Shown here piece after piece: positions 7,129 through 14,061 of a stretch of 38,647 bases of DNA; the stretch's first letter is position 1, and every line of letters begins with the position of its first letter. Source of the stretch: an uncultured bacterium (GTDB lineage Bacteria; Acidobacteriota; Thermoanaerobaculia; Multivoradales; J023); contig CALFAM010000128.1 of assembly GCA_937948815.1 (NCBI GenBank), positions 1 through 38,647 of the forward strand, read 5' to 3'. The translations under genes were made by a program, and so were the position numbers. Under the pieces are notes generated by a model. It was not told where the DNA came from and ran no database searches. It saw only the letters and a program-made list of their open reading frames with translations.

Positions 7129-8438
7129 TTCGATTCGTCGGTTCCGGAAGCCTCTGCTGGCTGGCGCACAGCACGCGCGACAGGGCTCCCCTTGTTGGGG
7201 CCCGAGCCGGCTCCGCTGGCGCTGAAGGAGCCAGTCTCCTGGAGGCGCCGTGCAGCCGGCATGACGCGACTTTCGAGGGATCCGATCGCCTGGTTGTAGG
7301 CTTGGACCGCCTGGTCGAGACCTCGGCCTGTTCTCGATAGGTGGCCGACGAAGGAGTCGAGGCGATCGTGCAGCGCCCGGCCTGCCGTCGCGATGGCGCG
7401 CGCGCTCTCCGCAATGCGCTGCTGCTGCCAGCCGAACGCCACGGTCTTGAGCAGTGCGAGCAGGGTGACTGGTGTGGCTGGAAGCACGCGCTGTGCGAAA
7501 GCATGCTCGAGCAGCGCCGGATCGTGGGCGAACGCTGCCGCCAAGGCCGACTCGTTGGGCACGTACATGACGACTGCTTCGGGCGCCTGGTCGAACTGCT
7601 TCCAGTAGCTGCGGGCCGCCAACTCGGCGATTCGCTGGCGTACCGCCCGTGTATGGTCTTCGATTCGCGCGCGCCGGGTGCTCTCATCCGTCGCCTCGGT
7701 GGCTTTCAGATAGGCCTCGAGTGGGGTCTTGGCGTCGACGGGTAAGCCGCCGCCATGCGGCATGTGGATCACCATGTCGGGCCGCTGGCCGCCCATCGTT
7801 GGCTGCGTGGAAAAGTCGACATGTTCCACCATACCTGCCAGCTCGACGACGCGCTGGAGATGGGCTTCTCCCCAGCGTCCTCGGACGTTGGGCGAGGCGA
7901 GGGCATTGCGTAGGCCCGAAGCCGAATCACGAAGCTCGCCATGTGCGTCGCGGAGCAAAGAGATTTCCTGGCGCAGGCCAGAATAGGCATCTGTGCGGGC
8001 CTGCTCGATGGTGCGAAGCGCCTCCTCGAGCGTGCCGAGGCGGTCCGCGACCTGATCGGCGAGCCGTCCGAGCTGGCGTTCGGAGCGGGCGAGCAGCTGA
8101 TCCGCGTTCTTTTCGAGGGCGCGGCTGGCCGCTGCATCGAAGCTGGCGCGCAGCTGTTCGTCGGCCGTGTGGATCCAGGCGAGGCGGCCGTGATTCGCCT
8201 CTCTTTCCGCCTCGAGCTGGCCAGCCCGCACGCGCAGCTGATCGTGCTCCTCCCGCAGGAGCGCCGCCGACTCAGCTTCCCGCTCGAACTGGTTGAGCCG
8301 CTCCACGAGCCGGGCGCGTTCCTCCCGGAACCGAGCACTATCCTTCAGCCGCCAGGCCAAGACAGCCAAGCCGCCGATCGCGAGGCCAACGAGGAACGCG
8401 ACCAGGCTGCCACCATCGATTTGCGCGACAGAATTCAT
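7086..8438 (-). CDS. rmuC: DNA recombination protein RmuC homologue
   Basis: About 450 residues. An N-terminal membrane anchor (residues about 10-28, LVAFLVGLAIGGLAVLAW) is followed by a long coiled coil to about residue 170. Then comes the RmuC nuclease-like domain: NVRGRWGEAHLQRVVELAGM, DMVIHMPHGGGLPVDAKTPLEAY and the helix with YWKQFDQAPEAVVMYVPNE. RmuC proteins limit DNA inversions and are thought to act on DNA structures. The start is ATG 8438, with GTG 8441 as alternative; AGGA lies 7-10 bases upstream. The C-terminal tail of about 50 residues is low-complexity (Ser, Gly, Ala) and its coding region overlaps the convergent glycosyltransferase gene. Confidence 0.92.
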   Translation of the reverse strand: MNSVAQIDGGSLVAFLVGLAIGGLAVLAWRLKDSARFREERARLVERLNQFEREAESAALLREEHDQLRVRAGQLEAEREANHGRLAWIHTADEQLRASFDAAASRALEKNADQLLARSERQLGRLADQVADRLGTLEEALRTIEQARTDAYSGLRQEISLLRDAHGELRDSASGLRNALASPNVRGRWGEAHLQRVVELAGMVEHVDFSTQPTMGGQRPDMVIHMPHGGGLPVDAKTPLEAYLKATEATDESTRRARIEDHTRAVRQRIAELAARSYWKQFDQAPEAVVMYVPNESALAAAFAHDPALLEHAFAQRVLPATPVTLLALLKTVAFGWQQQRIAESARAIATAGRALHDRLDSFVGHLSRTGRGLDQAVQAYNQAIGSLESRVMPAARRLQETGSFSASGAGSGPNKGSPVARAVRQPAEASGTDESNHASGDDREATRST

Positions 8439-8529
8439 CACGCGGTGATCCTACTTTCTGAGTACAGGTGCTGCTGGCTCTGGTGGGTATGAGCCGCTGC
8501 GTCGGCCGAGAGGCACCGAGCCGGGCAAC

Positions 8530-8556
8530 AAAAAGGGCGCCGTGAGAGCGGCGCCC
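8530..8556 (-). terminator. Rho-independent terminator of the minus-strand block
   Basis: GGGCGCCG (8535-8542) and CGGCGCCC (8549-8556) form a perfect 8-bp stem with a six-base loop. Read on the minus strand, the stem is followed directly by TTTTT. It is the clearest intrinsic terminator in the window. It ends transcription coming from the LytS-type kinase side before rmuC, so rmuC must have its own promoter in the roughly 90 bases that follow. Confidence 0.85.
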
Positions 8557-8792
8557 GGAGAAGGTCTCGAGAAGGAGAACGATGGGCGGCCGGACCGTTG
8601 AAGTAAAGACCAAGAGGAAATCACTCGGCCCTGCCGCCCCCGGCATCGGTTCCCGCCTTGATGATGCCGGTTGGGAATGGCGTGACCGACGATCGGCGTT
8701 GCCATGTCCACGATGAGAGTACGGGGCCTGGCATCCGACAAACAGGCTTCTGGGGCCAACGGCTCGGCATCGGTGACCAAAACGAGTCCTTT

Positions 8793-8807
8793 CGGGTTCA
8801 ACCCGAG
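8793..8807. repeat. 15-base near-palindrome
   Basis: TCGGGTT and AACCCGA flank a single central C, about 20 bases beyond the stop of the LytS-type kinase gene. The loop is too small for a stable hairpin, so a dimeric protein binding site is a better guess than a terminator. It also resembles a tRNA T-arm at first sight, but the loop length is wrong. Confidence 0.4.
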
Positions 8808-8826
8808 GAATTCATGAGCCCCCGGG

Positions 8827-10035
8827 TCAGGCTGCGGTCGGGCGCTGGAAGACCCCCGAGAGGATCCGACCTTCGCGCTCGAACGGGATCTCGAGCATGA
8901 CTTCGAAGCCGCCGTCTTCTGCGTTGCCGGGCGCGAAGCGGTGATCGGGGCCGTAGAGCTGGACGAGGCGCGCCCGCGTATTCGACAAGCCTACGCCTTC
9001 GCGCAAGGGCAGGCTCTTGGCCTGCAAACCCGGACCGTCGTCGACCACGCGGAGCCGCAGCCGTTCGCCGTCTTTGTGGCCATGCACGACCACGCGGCCG
9101 CCCGAGGCGCTGTGGGCGATGCCGTGGCGGATCGCGTTCTCGACCAAGGGTTGGAGAATCAGCTTCGGAACCTGGGCGTCGAGGCAATCGGGCGCCACTT
9201 CGATGTCGACGATCAGACGGTCACGGAAACGCACCAGCTCGATCCCAACGTAGCGATCGAGAAAGGCCAGCTCCTCGCGCAGCGGGATGACGTGACGGTC
9301 GTCGTGATCCAAGGACAGCCGGAGCAGGTCGGAGAGCCGGCTGATCATGCCGTCGGCAGCGTCAGGGTCGCTGCGCATCAGCGAAGAGATCGCGTTCAGG
9401 GCGTTGAACAGGAAGTGGGGATGGAGCTGCATGCGGAGCGCTTCGAGCTTGGCCTCGGCAAGCTGCATCTTGAGCTGAGAAGTCTTGAGCTCACGCCCGT
9501 GGTACTTCTGGTAGTAGCGCACGGCGTGCATGCCGGCGACGATCGCGAAGTAGACGATCAGGAAGTTTCCGATCGAAGCGAGCAGGTAGGTCGGCCACCG
9601 CTCCAGGCCGCCGAGCGAGAAAAAGTCCTCGACGCCGAAATTGGTAATGACGGTGTTCTTGGTCAGGCTCAAGAGCCCGTACAGCGAGGCCACGGCAATG
9701 CCGAGCACAATGTTGATCACCAGCCATGACAAAAAACGTCGCCGGTCGAAGGGAAATCGGCTCGCAATCCACCAGATCAGCGGTAGCACCAGCAGCCAGA
9801 GATACCAGTCGAGCATCTGGGAGAGCAGCAGCAGCCACGGGAAGTGCTCCCTGTCCGGTCCGTGATGGACGGTCAGGTTGAGGTAGAGGGGCGCCGCGCT
9901 CAGCAGGCCCAGGCCCATCCAGCCGCTGACGAACAAGCCCCAGCGCCAGCGGCGCTGGTCGAAAGGCTCACGCCGGCGCCCTTCGGAACGGGACCCTTCG
10001 TGACGGGGTAGGGGGTGTGTGGTCAGCGGGCTCAC
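8827..10035 (-). CDS. LytS/YehU-type sensor histidine kinase
   Basis: A 402-residue inner-membrane protein. Four membrane segments lie at about 33-52, 68-91, 102-124 and 148-172. A short coiled coil leads into the His_kinase domain with QLHPHFLFNALNAISSL (phosphoacceptor His in the region 205-207). The ATPase domain has LILQPLVENAIRHGI (N box), VVDDGPGL (G1) and GVGLSNTRARL (G2). Such kinases normally signal to a LytTR-type response regulator encoded next door; none is found within this window. The start is GTG 10035, 39 bases after the preceding small gene, so the two are probably cotranscribed. The signal is unknown. Confidence 0.9.
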   Translation of the reverse strand: MSPLTTHPLPRHEGSRSEGRRREPFDQRRWRWGLFVSGWMGLGLLSAAPLYLNLTVHHGPDREHFPWLLLLSQMLDWYLWLLVLPLIWWIASRFPFDRRRFLSWLVINIVLGIAVASLYGLLSLTKNTVITNFGVEDFFSLGGLERWPTYLLASIGNFLIVYFAIVAGMHAVRYYQKYHGRELKTSQLKMQLAEAKLEALRMQLHPHFLFNALNAISSLMRSDPDAADGMISRLSDLLRLSLDHDDRHVIPLREELAFLDRYVGIELVRFRDRLIVDIEVAPDCLDAQVPKLILQPLVENAIRHGIAHSASGGRVVVHGHKDGERLRLRVVDDGPGLQAKSLPLREGVGLSNTRARLVQLYGPDHRFAPGNAEDGGFEVMLEIPFEREGRILSGVFQRPTAA

Positions 10036-10074
10036 GTCCCCATGCTACAGGGGATTGCAGCCCGCGTTACCCTC

Positions 10075-10548
10075 TCAAGGGTGGTCGACGATCGATCCGG
10101 GGCGGGCGGCGAAGAAGAGCTGGTCGCTCGGGCCTGGGATGACGCGAATGCTCGACGCCTCGGCGACCTTCATGCGGATGGTCGTGGAGCGACCGCGGCG
10201 GATGTAGACGTTCGGGTCGTAGGCTTCCTGGTAGCCAGTGCCGGTGACCTCCAGGGTGTAGCTTCCCGGCTCGAGCTCCAAGAACTCGAAACGCCCGCGC
10301 TCGTCGGTGCTCGTCACCTGAAGGGATGTGCCGCTGCGAAGCATGACCTGCAACTCGCCGACACCATCGTGGCTGCTGTCGGTGATGGTGCCGAGAAGGC
10401 TTGCACCGCCATGTTGGCCGCCCTGTGCGACAGGAATGACCAGCAAGAAGAGTACGACGCCAATCCCCAGAACGACGCTGTAGTACCGCCATAGGCCACG
10501 GGTCTCAGAACCGAGAACGGAATCGTGGGAATGGGAGCGCTGGTTCAT
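10075..10548 (-). CDS. Small membrane-anchored protein with carboxypeptidase-regulatory-like domain
   Basis: 157 residues. A hydrophobic segment at about 22-41 (YYSVVLGIGVVLFLLVIPVA) anchors or exports the protein. Residues about 51-105 form a beta-sandwich of the CarboxypepD_reg-like type: LLGTITDSSHDGVGELQVML, then TDERGRFEFLELEPGSYTLEVTG, the usual TDxxGxFxF..LxPGxYxL pattern. These domains are non-catalytic and often found in envelope proteins. The start is taken at the second ATG (10548), because AGGAG lies nine bases upstream of it and abuts the first ATG at 10557. It precedes the LytS-type kinase by 39 bases and may be a sensing partner, which is inference. Confidence 0.75.
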   Translation of the reverse strand: MNQRSHSHDSVLGSETRGLWRYYSVVLGIGVVLFLLVIPVAQGGQHGGASLLGTITDSSHDGVGELQVMLRSGTSLQVTSTDERGRFEFLELEPGSYTLEVTGTGYQEAYDPNVYIRRGRSTTIRMKVAEASSIRVIPGPSDQLFFAARPGSIVDHP

Positions 10549-10627
10549 GTCGATCATCTCCTACCGCCGTCCTAAAACTGCCGGTCATCTCGGCTACGGC
10601 CGGGGGATGGGTCGGTCGTGGTGGCTA

Positions 10628-10658
10628 GGTGACCTCTGTAGGTGCCAGAGGTGTCACC
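10628..10658 (-). repeat. Imperfect hairpin between xseB and the small membrane protein gene
   Basis: GGTGAC (10628-10633) pairs with GTCACC (10653-10658), and CTCTG (10634-10638) with CAGAG (10646-10650). There is a two-base bulge and a seven-base loop. It lies about 90 bases downstream of xseB in transcription direction, in a 198-base gap. It could end or attenuate the xseAB transcript, but no U-run follows. Confidence 0.45.
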
Positions 10659-10746
10659 CGGCTGGGACACTTCCTGCGATTCATCCCCAAGCTCTGTGCT
10701 CTCACGTCTGTATACGCAAGACTGAGACCAATGGATACGGATTCGG

Positions 10747-10965
10747 TCAACTTTCTTCGTCACCAAGGCGATCGACGATCTGGCTGACCTCCAACTCGGC
10801 CTTGCGAATTTTGCCTCGGCATAGCTCGAGTAGCTCGGTCGCACGGCGCAACTCGTCGCCGAGCTGGTCGATGTCGGTGTCGTCGTTGTCGATGCGTTCG
10901 AGAATACTCTCGAGCTCCTGCAGCGCTTCGGTGAAGGTCGGCGCCTCCGGTTCCTTGTCACTCAT
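10747..10965 (-). CDS. xseB: Exodeoxyribonuclease VII small subunit
   Basis: 72 residues, the usual size. The pattern FTEALQELESILERIDNDDTDIDQLGDELRRATELLELCRGKI is the standard XseB helical hairpin (FEEALxELExIVxxLE...L.lEexlxxyexGxxLxxxCxxkL). It assembles with XseA to make exonuclease VII, which degrades single-stranded DNA from both ends. Its ATG overlaps the TGA of xseA in an ATGA junction (10962-10965), so translation is coupled. Confidence 0.95.
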   Translation of the reverse strand: MSDKEPEAPTFTEALQELESILERIDNDDTDIDQLGDELRRATELLELCRGKIRKAELEVSQIVDRLGDEES

Positions 10966-12422
10966 GGGTCTGGCTCACTCATGGTCTGGCGCCGTGCATC
11001 TTCGTCCGTCGTGTTCCGGTCGGGCGCCTCATGGATGGGAGAATTGGATGATGCCACGACCTGGCTTCGTACCACGCCGTCGGCGACTTCGGTTGCCAGC
11101 TCGGCGCCAGCGGTGGCCGCAGCGGCGTGGCGCAGCAAGCTGCCATCCGCTTGTCGTGTGATGCTGAATCCTCGGGCCAAGACCCGCGCGGGAGAGAGCT
11201 CGGCGAACAGGCGCTGGTGGCCGTCCACGACTGCACTGGCGAGCGCCAGCCGGGCGCGAGCGCGCTCGGAGATGCGTTCCACTGTGCGCGGTGCAAGCTG
11301 TGCCCGTCGCACGAGCGTGCGGCTGGCGGACACGGTCATCTGCCGCGCGGTGGACGCGATCGCGCTTCGGCCGCCGGAGATGCGTCGGCTCGCTGCTTGT
11401 TGCGCTCGCCGGGCGCTGGATTCGAGCTTCTCGGAGGCGGCCCGTACTTGTTTCTGGGCGAGACGCGCCGTGGTGGCGGCGTGGTCGAGCGTCCGCCGCG
11501 CGGCCTCGAGACGGTTCCCGGCGGTGTAGACGAGCTGTGACCCCAGCTCGCCCACCGTAGTCTCCGCGTGCGCGATGCGGTCAACCAGGAAGGTCGCCAC
11601 CGCACTGGGTGTCTTGAAGGCCTGGTGCGCGGCAACGTCTGCGACGGAGTGGTCGATCTCGTGCCCGAGGCCGGTGAGCACAGGCAGCGGACAGCGGGCC
11701 ACGGCTTCGGCGACTTCACGGCTGTCGAACGCCGCCAGATCAGAGCGCGATCCACCACCGCGGATCACGACGACTGCATCGAGATGGGTGGCAGCGTCCG
11801 GGCCCGCGGCCACGGATCCGAGCGCACGGCTCAACTCACGCTCGGCGTTCGCACCCTGCACGGCGCAGGAGGCGACCTGGACGCGAAAGCCGTAGTCGCT
11901 CGCCGCCAGCCCGGCCAAGAAGTCATGGTAGGCGGCCGACCCCGCGGACGTGATCAGCAGCAGGCTCAGCGGCAAGTCAGGCAGAGAGAGGGCGCTGTTT
12001 CGCTCGAGCAGGCCAGCGGACTCGAGCTGCGCGAGGGTCTCGCGCCGGCGCCGCTCCAGGAGCCCGAGCGAGAACAGCGGATCCACCTCGCGAACCACGA
12101 GCTGCAGTCGGCCCGCGGGCGGGTAGTAGTCGATCTGACCCCGGCAGCGGATCTGCTGCCCGGCTTCGATCTGTTGTCCCTCCTTGCGGAGCGCCCGTGC
12201 AACGCGGGTATGGTCGGTCCGCCAGAGAACGGCGTCGATCTTGCCGACGACGGTGTCGCCATCGCCCTTCTCGACCAGCTCGAAGTACAGGTGGCCGCGC
12301 TGGGTCGCGCGGGCGCGCTGGACCTCGCCCACCACCCAGAGGGAGCGATAGACCTCGACGAGCATGTCCCGCAGCTCGCCACCGAGTTGGGAGACCGAAT
12401 ACGTCGGCTCGTCGCTGAACAG
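10962..12422 (-). CDS. xseA: Exodeoxyribonuclease VII large subunit (start uncertain)
   Basis: About 486 residues. The N-terminal OB fold (YSVSQL...SLWVVGEVQRA...GHLYFELVEKG) is followed by the catalytic domain: LLLITSAGSAAYHDF, DAVVVIRGGGSRSDLAAFDS, VLTGLGHEIDHSVADVAAH and TPSAVATFL. A long coiled-coil region and a C-terminal tail follow. The oddity is the start. YSVSQL aligns with the conserved first strand of E. coli XseA, yet no ATG, GTG or TTG lies between it and the stop of the upstream gene at 12439. The first canonical start inside is ATG 12365, which would remove about 20 conserved residues. I place the start at CTG 12422; ATC 12444-12446 or a sequencing error are alternatives. Confidence 0.85.
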   Translation of the reverse strand: MFSDEPTYSVSQLGGELRDMLVEVYRSLWVVGEVQRARATQRGHLYFELVEKGDGDTVVGKIDAVLWRTDHTRVARALRKEGQQIEAGQQIRCRGQIDYYPPAGRLQLVVREVDPLFSLGLLERRRRETLAQLESAGLLERNSALSLPDLPLSLLLITSAGSAAYHDFLAGLAASDYGFRVQVASCAVQGANAERELSRALGSVAAGPDAATHLDAVVVIRGGGSRSDLAAFDSREVAEAVARCPLPVLTGLGHEIDHSVADVAAHQAFKTPSAVATFLVDRIAHAETTVGELGSQLVYTAGNRLEAARRTLDHAATTARLAQKQVRAASEKLESSARRAQQAASRRISGGRSAIASTARQMTVSASRTLVRRAQLAPRTVERISERARARLALASAVVDGHQRLFAELSPARVLARGFSITRQADGSLLRHAAAATAGAELATEVADGVVRSQVVASSNSPIHEAPDRNTTDEDARRQTMSEPDP

Positions 12423-12438
12423 GCTCGGGCGGTATCGA

Positions 12439-12978
12439 TCAGTGATAGTCGGCCAGCTCCGCAGCGCTCTCGAGCGGCAGTGCCTGGGCCCACTCCTGAG
12501 CCTCGGGATCGTCGGCGTAGCGTTCGGCCATGTAGTCGATTGCCGATTGCCGATTCTCGAAGATTCGCCAAATGAAGGTGTGACCCGCGGGGGCGATGAA
12601 GTAGCTGTAGTACTCGACGCCGTCGGACAAATCCAGCGACGATTCGCCATTGGTCCCTACACAGACCGCTCCGATGCACCGGTAGGCCACGGTCAGGGCC
12701 TTGAGCGCGTCATCGAAATCGCCGAGCTCTTCCCGTGACTGGGCTGAGTGGTAGAGACCGATCTGGTTGCCATCTTCTTCGGCGAGGGCGTTGTAGGGGA
12801 CGTCGCTGCGGTCCATGGCGTCGCGCGACTCTGCCGTCGTGATGAAGACGTCATCGGTACCCGCCACCTTGTAGGAGATGGCGTAGGACTCGCGGTCGAT
12901 GCGGGGGAAGGTCTCGGCGAGCAAGCTCTCGTCCTCGACCGTGAAGTAGTAGAGGCTGTTGTTCAGCCGACGCTTCAT
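12439..12978 (-). CDS. Hypothetical protein, cytoplasmic, upstream of xseA
   Basis: About 179 residues with no signal peptide or membrane segment. It begins MKRRLNNSLYYFTVEDESLLAETF and is acidic (Asp/Glu-rich), with alternating strand and helix features: YAISYKVAGTDDVFITTAE, then DFDDALKALTVAYRCIGAVC, then YYSYFIAPAGHTFIWRIFENRQSAIDYMAERY. I do not recognise the family. Two starts are possible, ATG 12987 and ATG 12978; an AAGGA lies two bases before the first and eleven before the second, so the second is preferred. Its stop lies 17 bases before the proposed xseA start, which suggests translational coupling to that gene. Confidence 0.7.
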   Translation of the reverse strand: MKRRLNNSLYYFTVEDESLLAETFPRIDRESYAISYKVAGTDDVFITTAESRDAMDRSDVPYNALAEEDGNQIGLYHSAQSREELGDFDDALKALTVAYRCIGAVCVGTNGESSLDLSDGVEYYSYFIAPAGHTFIWRIFENRQSAIDYMAERYADDPEAQEWAQALPLESAAELADYH

Positions 12979-13282
12979 TGCTGTCATGTTCCTTTCTCGG
13001 GTTTCGGTCTGGCTCGGCCGCTCGTTCTTCGCGGCGTCGGGGGCTGACCGCCAGACGGGCAACGCATGGATTCCTTGCCACGTGGTGCCCCGCTGCGCTC
13101 GCCGCAAGGATGTTGCTGGTGTGCGACGCTCCGGAGCCGGTCCGTGGGCGAACCTTCAATGTTTGGACCCGGGCGGCTCACAGCCATGACCGGGGGTCCG
13201 ACATGATAGCAACGTCGGGCGAGTCCCGCGGATTCCCTTCCGATGCGGGCTGGCGGACTGGGGGGCCGGAGCCCGCTCGGCT

Positions 13283-13945
13283 TCAGGAGCCAGCGAGGCG
13301 CTCGAAGATCGCCCGTTCCGCCTCGGTGATGTACTCGTTGGGCAGCAAGACGCTCTCACCAGCCGGCGGGATCGGAATTCGTTGCGACTCGAGATCGCGG
13401 GCAAACGCGTCGCAGTCGATGCCCAGGAAGCTGCCGAATCCAGTGCAGGCGCTGACCAGCTGACCCAGCAACCGGGACTCGATTCGGATCTCGACGGCTT
13501 CTGGCATCTCCACGAAGGTGATGCGGATACCGTCAGGCTCGGCCTCGAGTCGAACGACGCCTTCGAGGTCGAGGGTTTGGCGCGGAACCGTGACCTCGTC
13601 TTCGACGCGGGTCTTGACGCCGGCCTGAAGATCGGCGATCAGCTCGCCCTCACCTTCGAACTCGACTTCGAAAAAGGCTGCAACCTCGCCATCACCTTGC
13701 GGGACGAGGCGCACTTGGTTGCGGTGGACGGCCACACGGTGATGCGGCGAGCTGACAGTCACGGTCATCGGGCCGCGCTTGATGGGTGCCAGATCGGCGA
13801 CCATGTCGACCCAGACGCCATTGAGCTGGCTCAGCTCGAAGACGGCTCCCTCCTCGGCCACGGCCGCGGTGGGAGCGAACAGCAACGGGAAAACGGGCAG
13901 CGCGAGCGCGCAGACGAGCGACAGGGAGAGGGTCAAGCCACGCAT
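13283..13945 (-). CDS. Exported hypothetical protein
   Basis: About 220 residues. It starts MRGLTLSLSLVCALALPVFPLLF and has a clear signal peptide with cleavage near AVAEE. The mature protein is largely beta-strand: VFELSQLNGVWVDMVADLAPI, VTVSSPHHRVAVHRNQVRLVPQ, EVEFEGEGELIADLQAG, VTVPRQTLDLEGVVRLEAE and IRITFVEMPEAVEIRIESRLL. The alternating short strands suggest a lipocalin- or jelly-roll-like sandwich, but no family is recognised. Two Cys (ACTGFGSFLGIDC) may form a disulfide. The frame extends upstream to 14062, but that part is basic and unlike coding sequence. It is 116 bases downstream of the VWA gene. Confidence 0.75.
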   Translation of the reverse strand: MRGLTLSLSLVCALALPVFPLLFAPTAAVAEEGAVFELSQLNGVWVDMVADLAPIKRGPMTVTVSSPHHRVAVHRNQVRLVPQGDGEVAAFFEVEFEGEGELIADLQAGVKTRVEDEVTVPRQTLDLEGVVRLEAEPDGIRITFVEMPEAVEIRIESRLLGQLVSACTGFGSFLGIDCDAFARDLESQRIPIPPAGESVLLPNEYITEAERAIFERLAGS

Positions 13946-14061
13946 GACCCCATGGTAGCGCGCAATGGCTCGTATGCGTACATGGACGAACCTCGCGCTG
14001 CCCTCCACCGGGAGGCACGGAGAGCAGCACCGGCGATCCGAACGTCGACTGGTCGTCGCCA

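Larger units (their letters stand above)
8439..8826. other. 388-base gap downstream of the LytS-type kinase gene, with terminator
   Basis: No gene is called here. On the minus strand about 270 bases lie between the kinase stop and a strong intrinsic terminator. A minus-strand frame from about 8801 reads plausibly (LVLVTDAEPLAPEA...TLIVDMATPIVGHAIP), then loses sense. A one-base shift continues into a GIIKAGTDAGGGRAE ending with a TGA near 8620. This could be a decayed or mis-sequenced short gene, a long 3' leader or an sRNA. The start would be TTG with no ribosome binding site, so it is not listed as a gene. Confidence 0.35.

Noticed and set aside
8451-8801. 116-codon minus-strand frame as a gene
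   Set aside because: TTG start, no ribosome binding site, sense lost after about 50 codons, and it runs through the terminator.
8793-8807. GGGTTCAACCC resembling a tRNA T-arm
   Set aside because: The loop would be too short, and no anticodon arm or acceptor stem is found around it.
12423-12650. Long N-terminal extension of xseA from an upstream ATG
   Set aside because: It would overlap the preceding same-strand gene by over 200 bases and the added residues look unlike any XseA.
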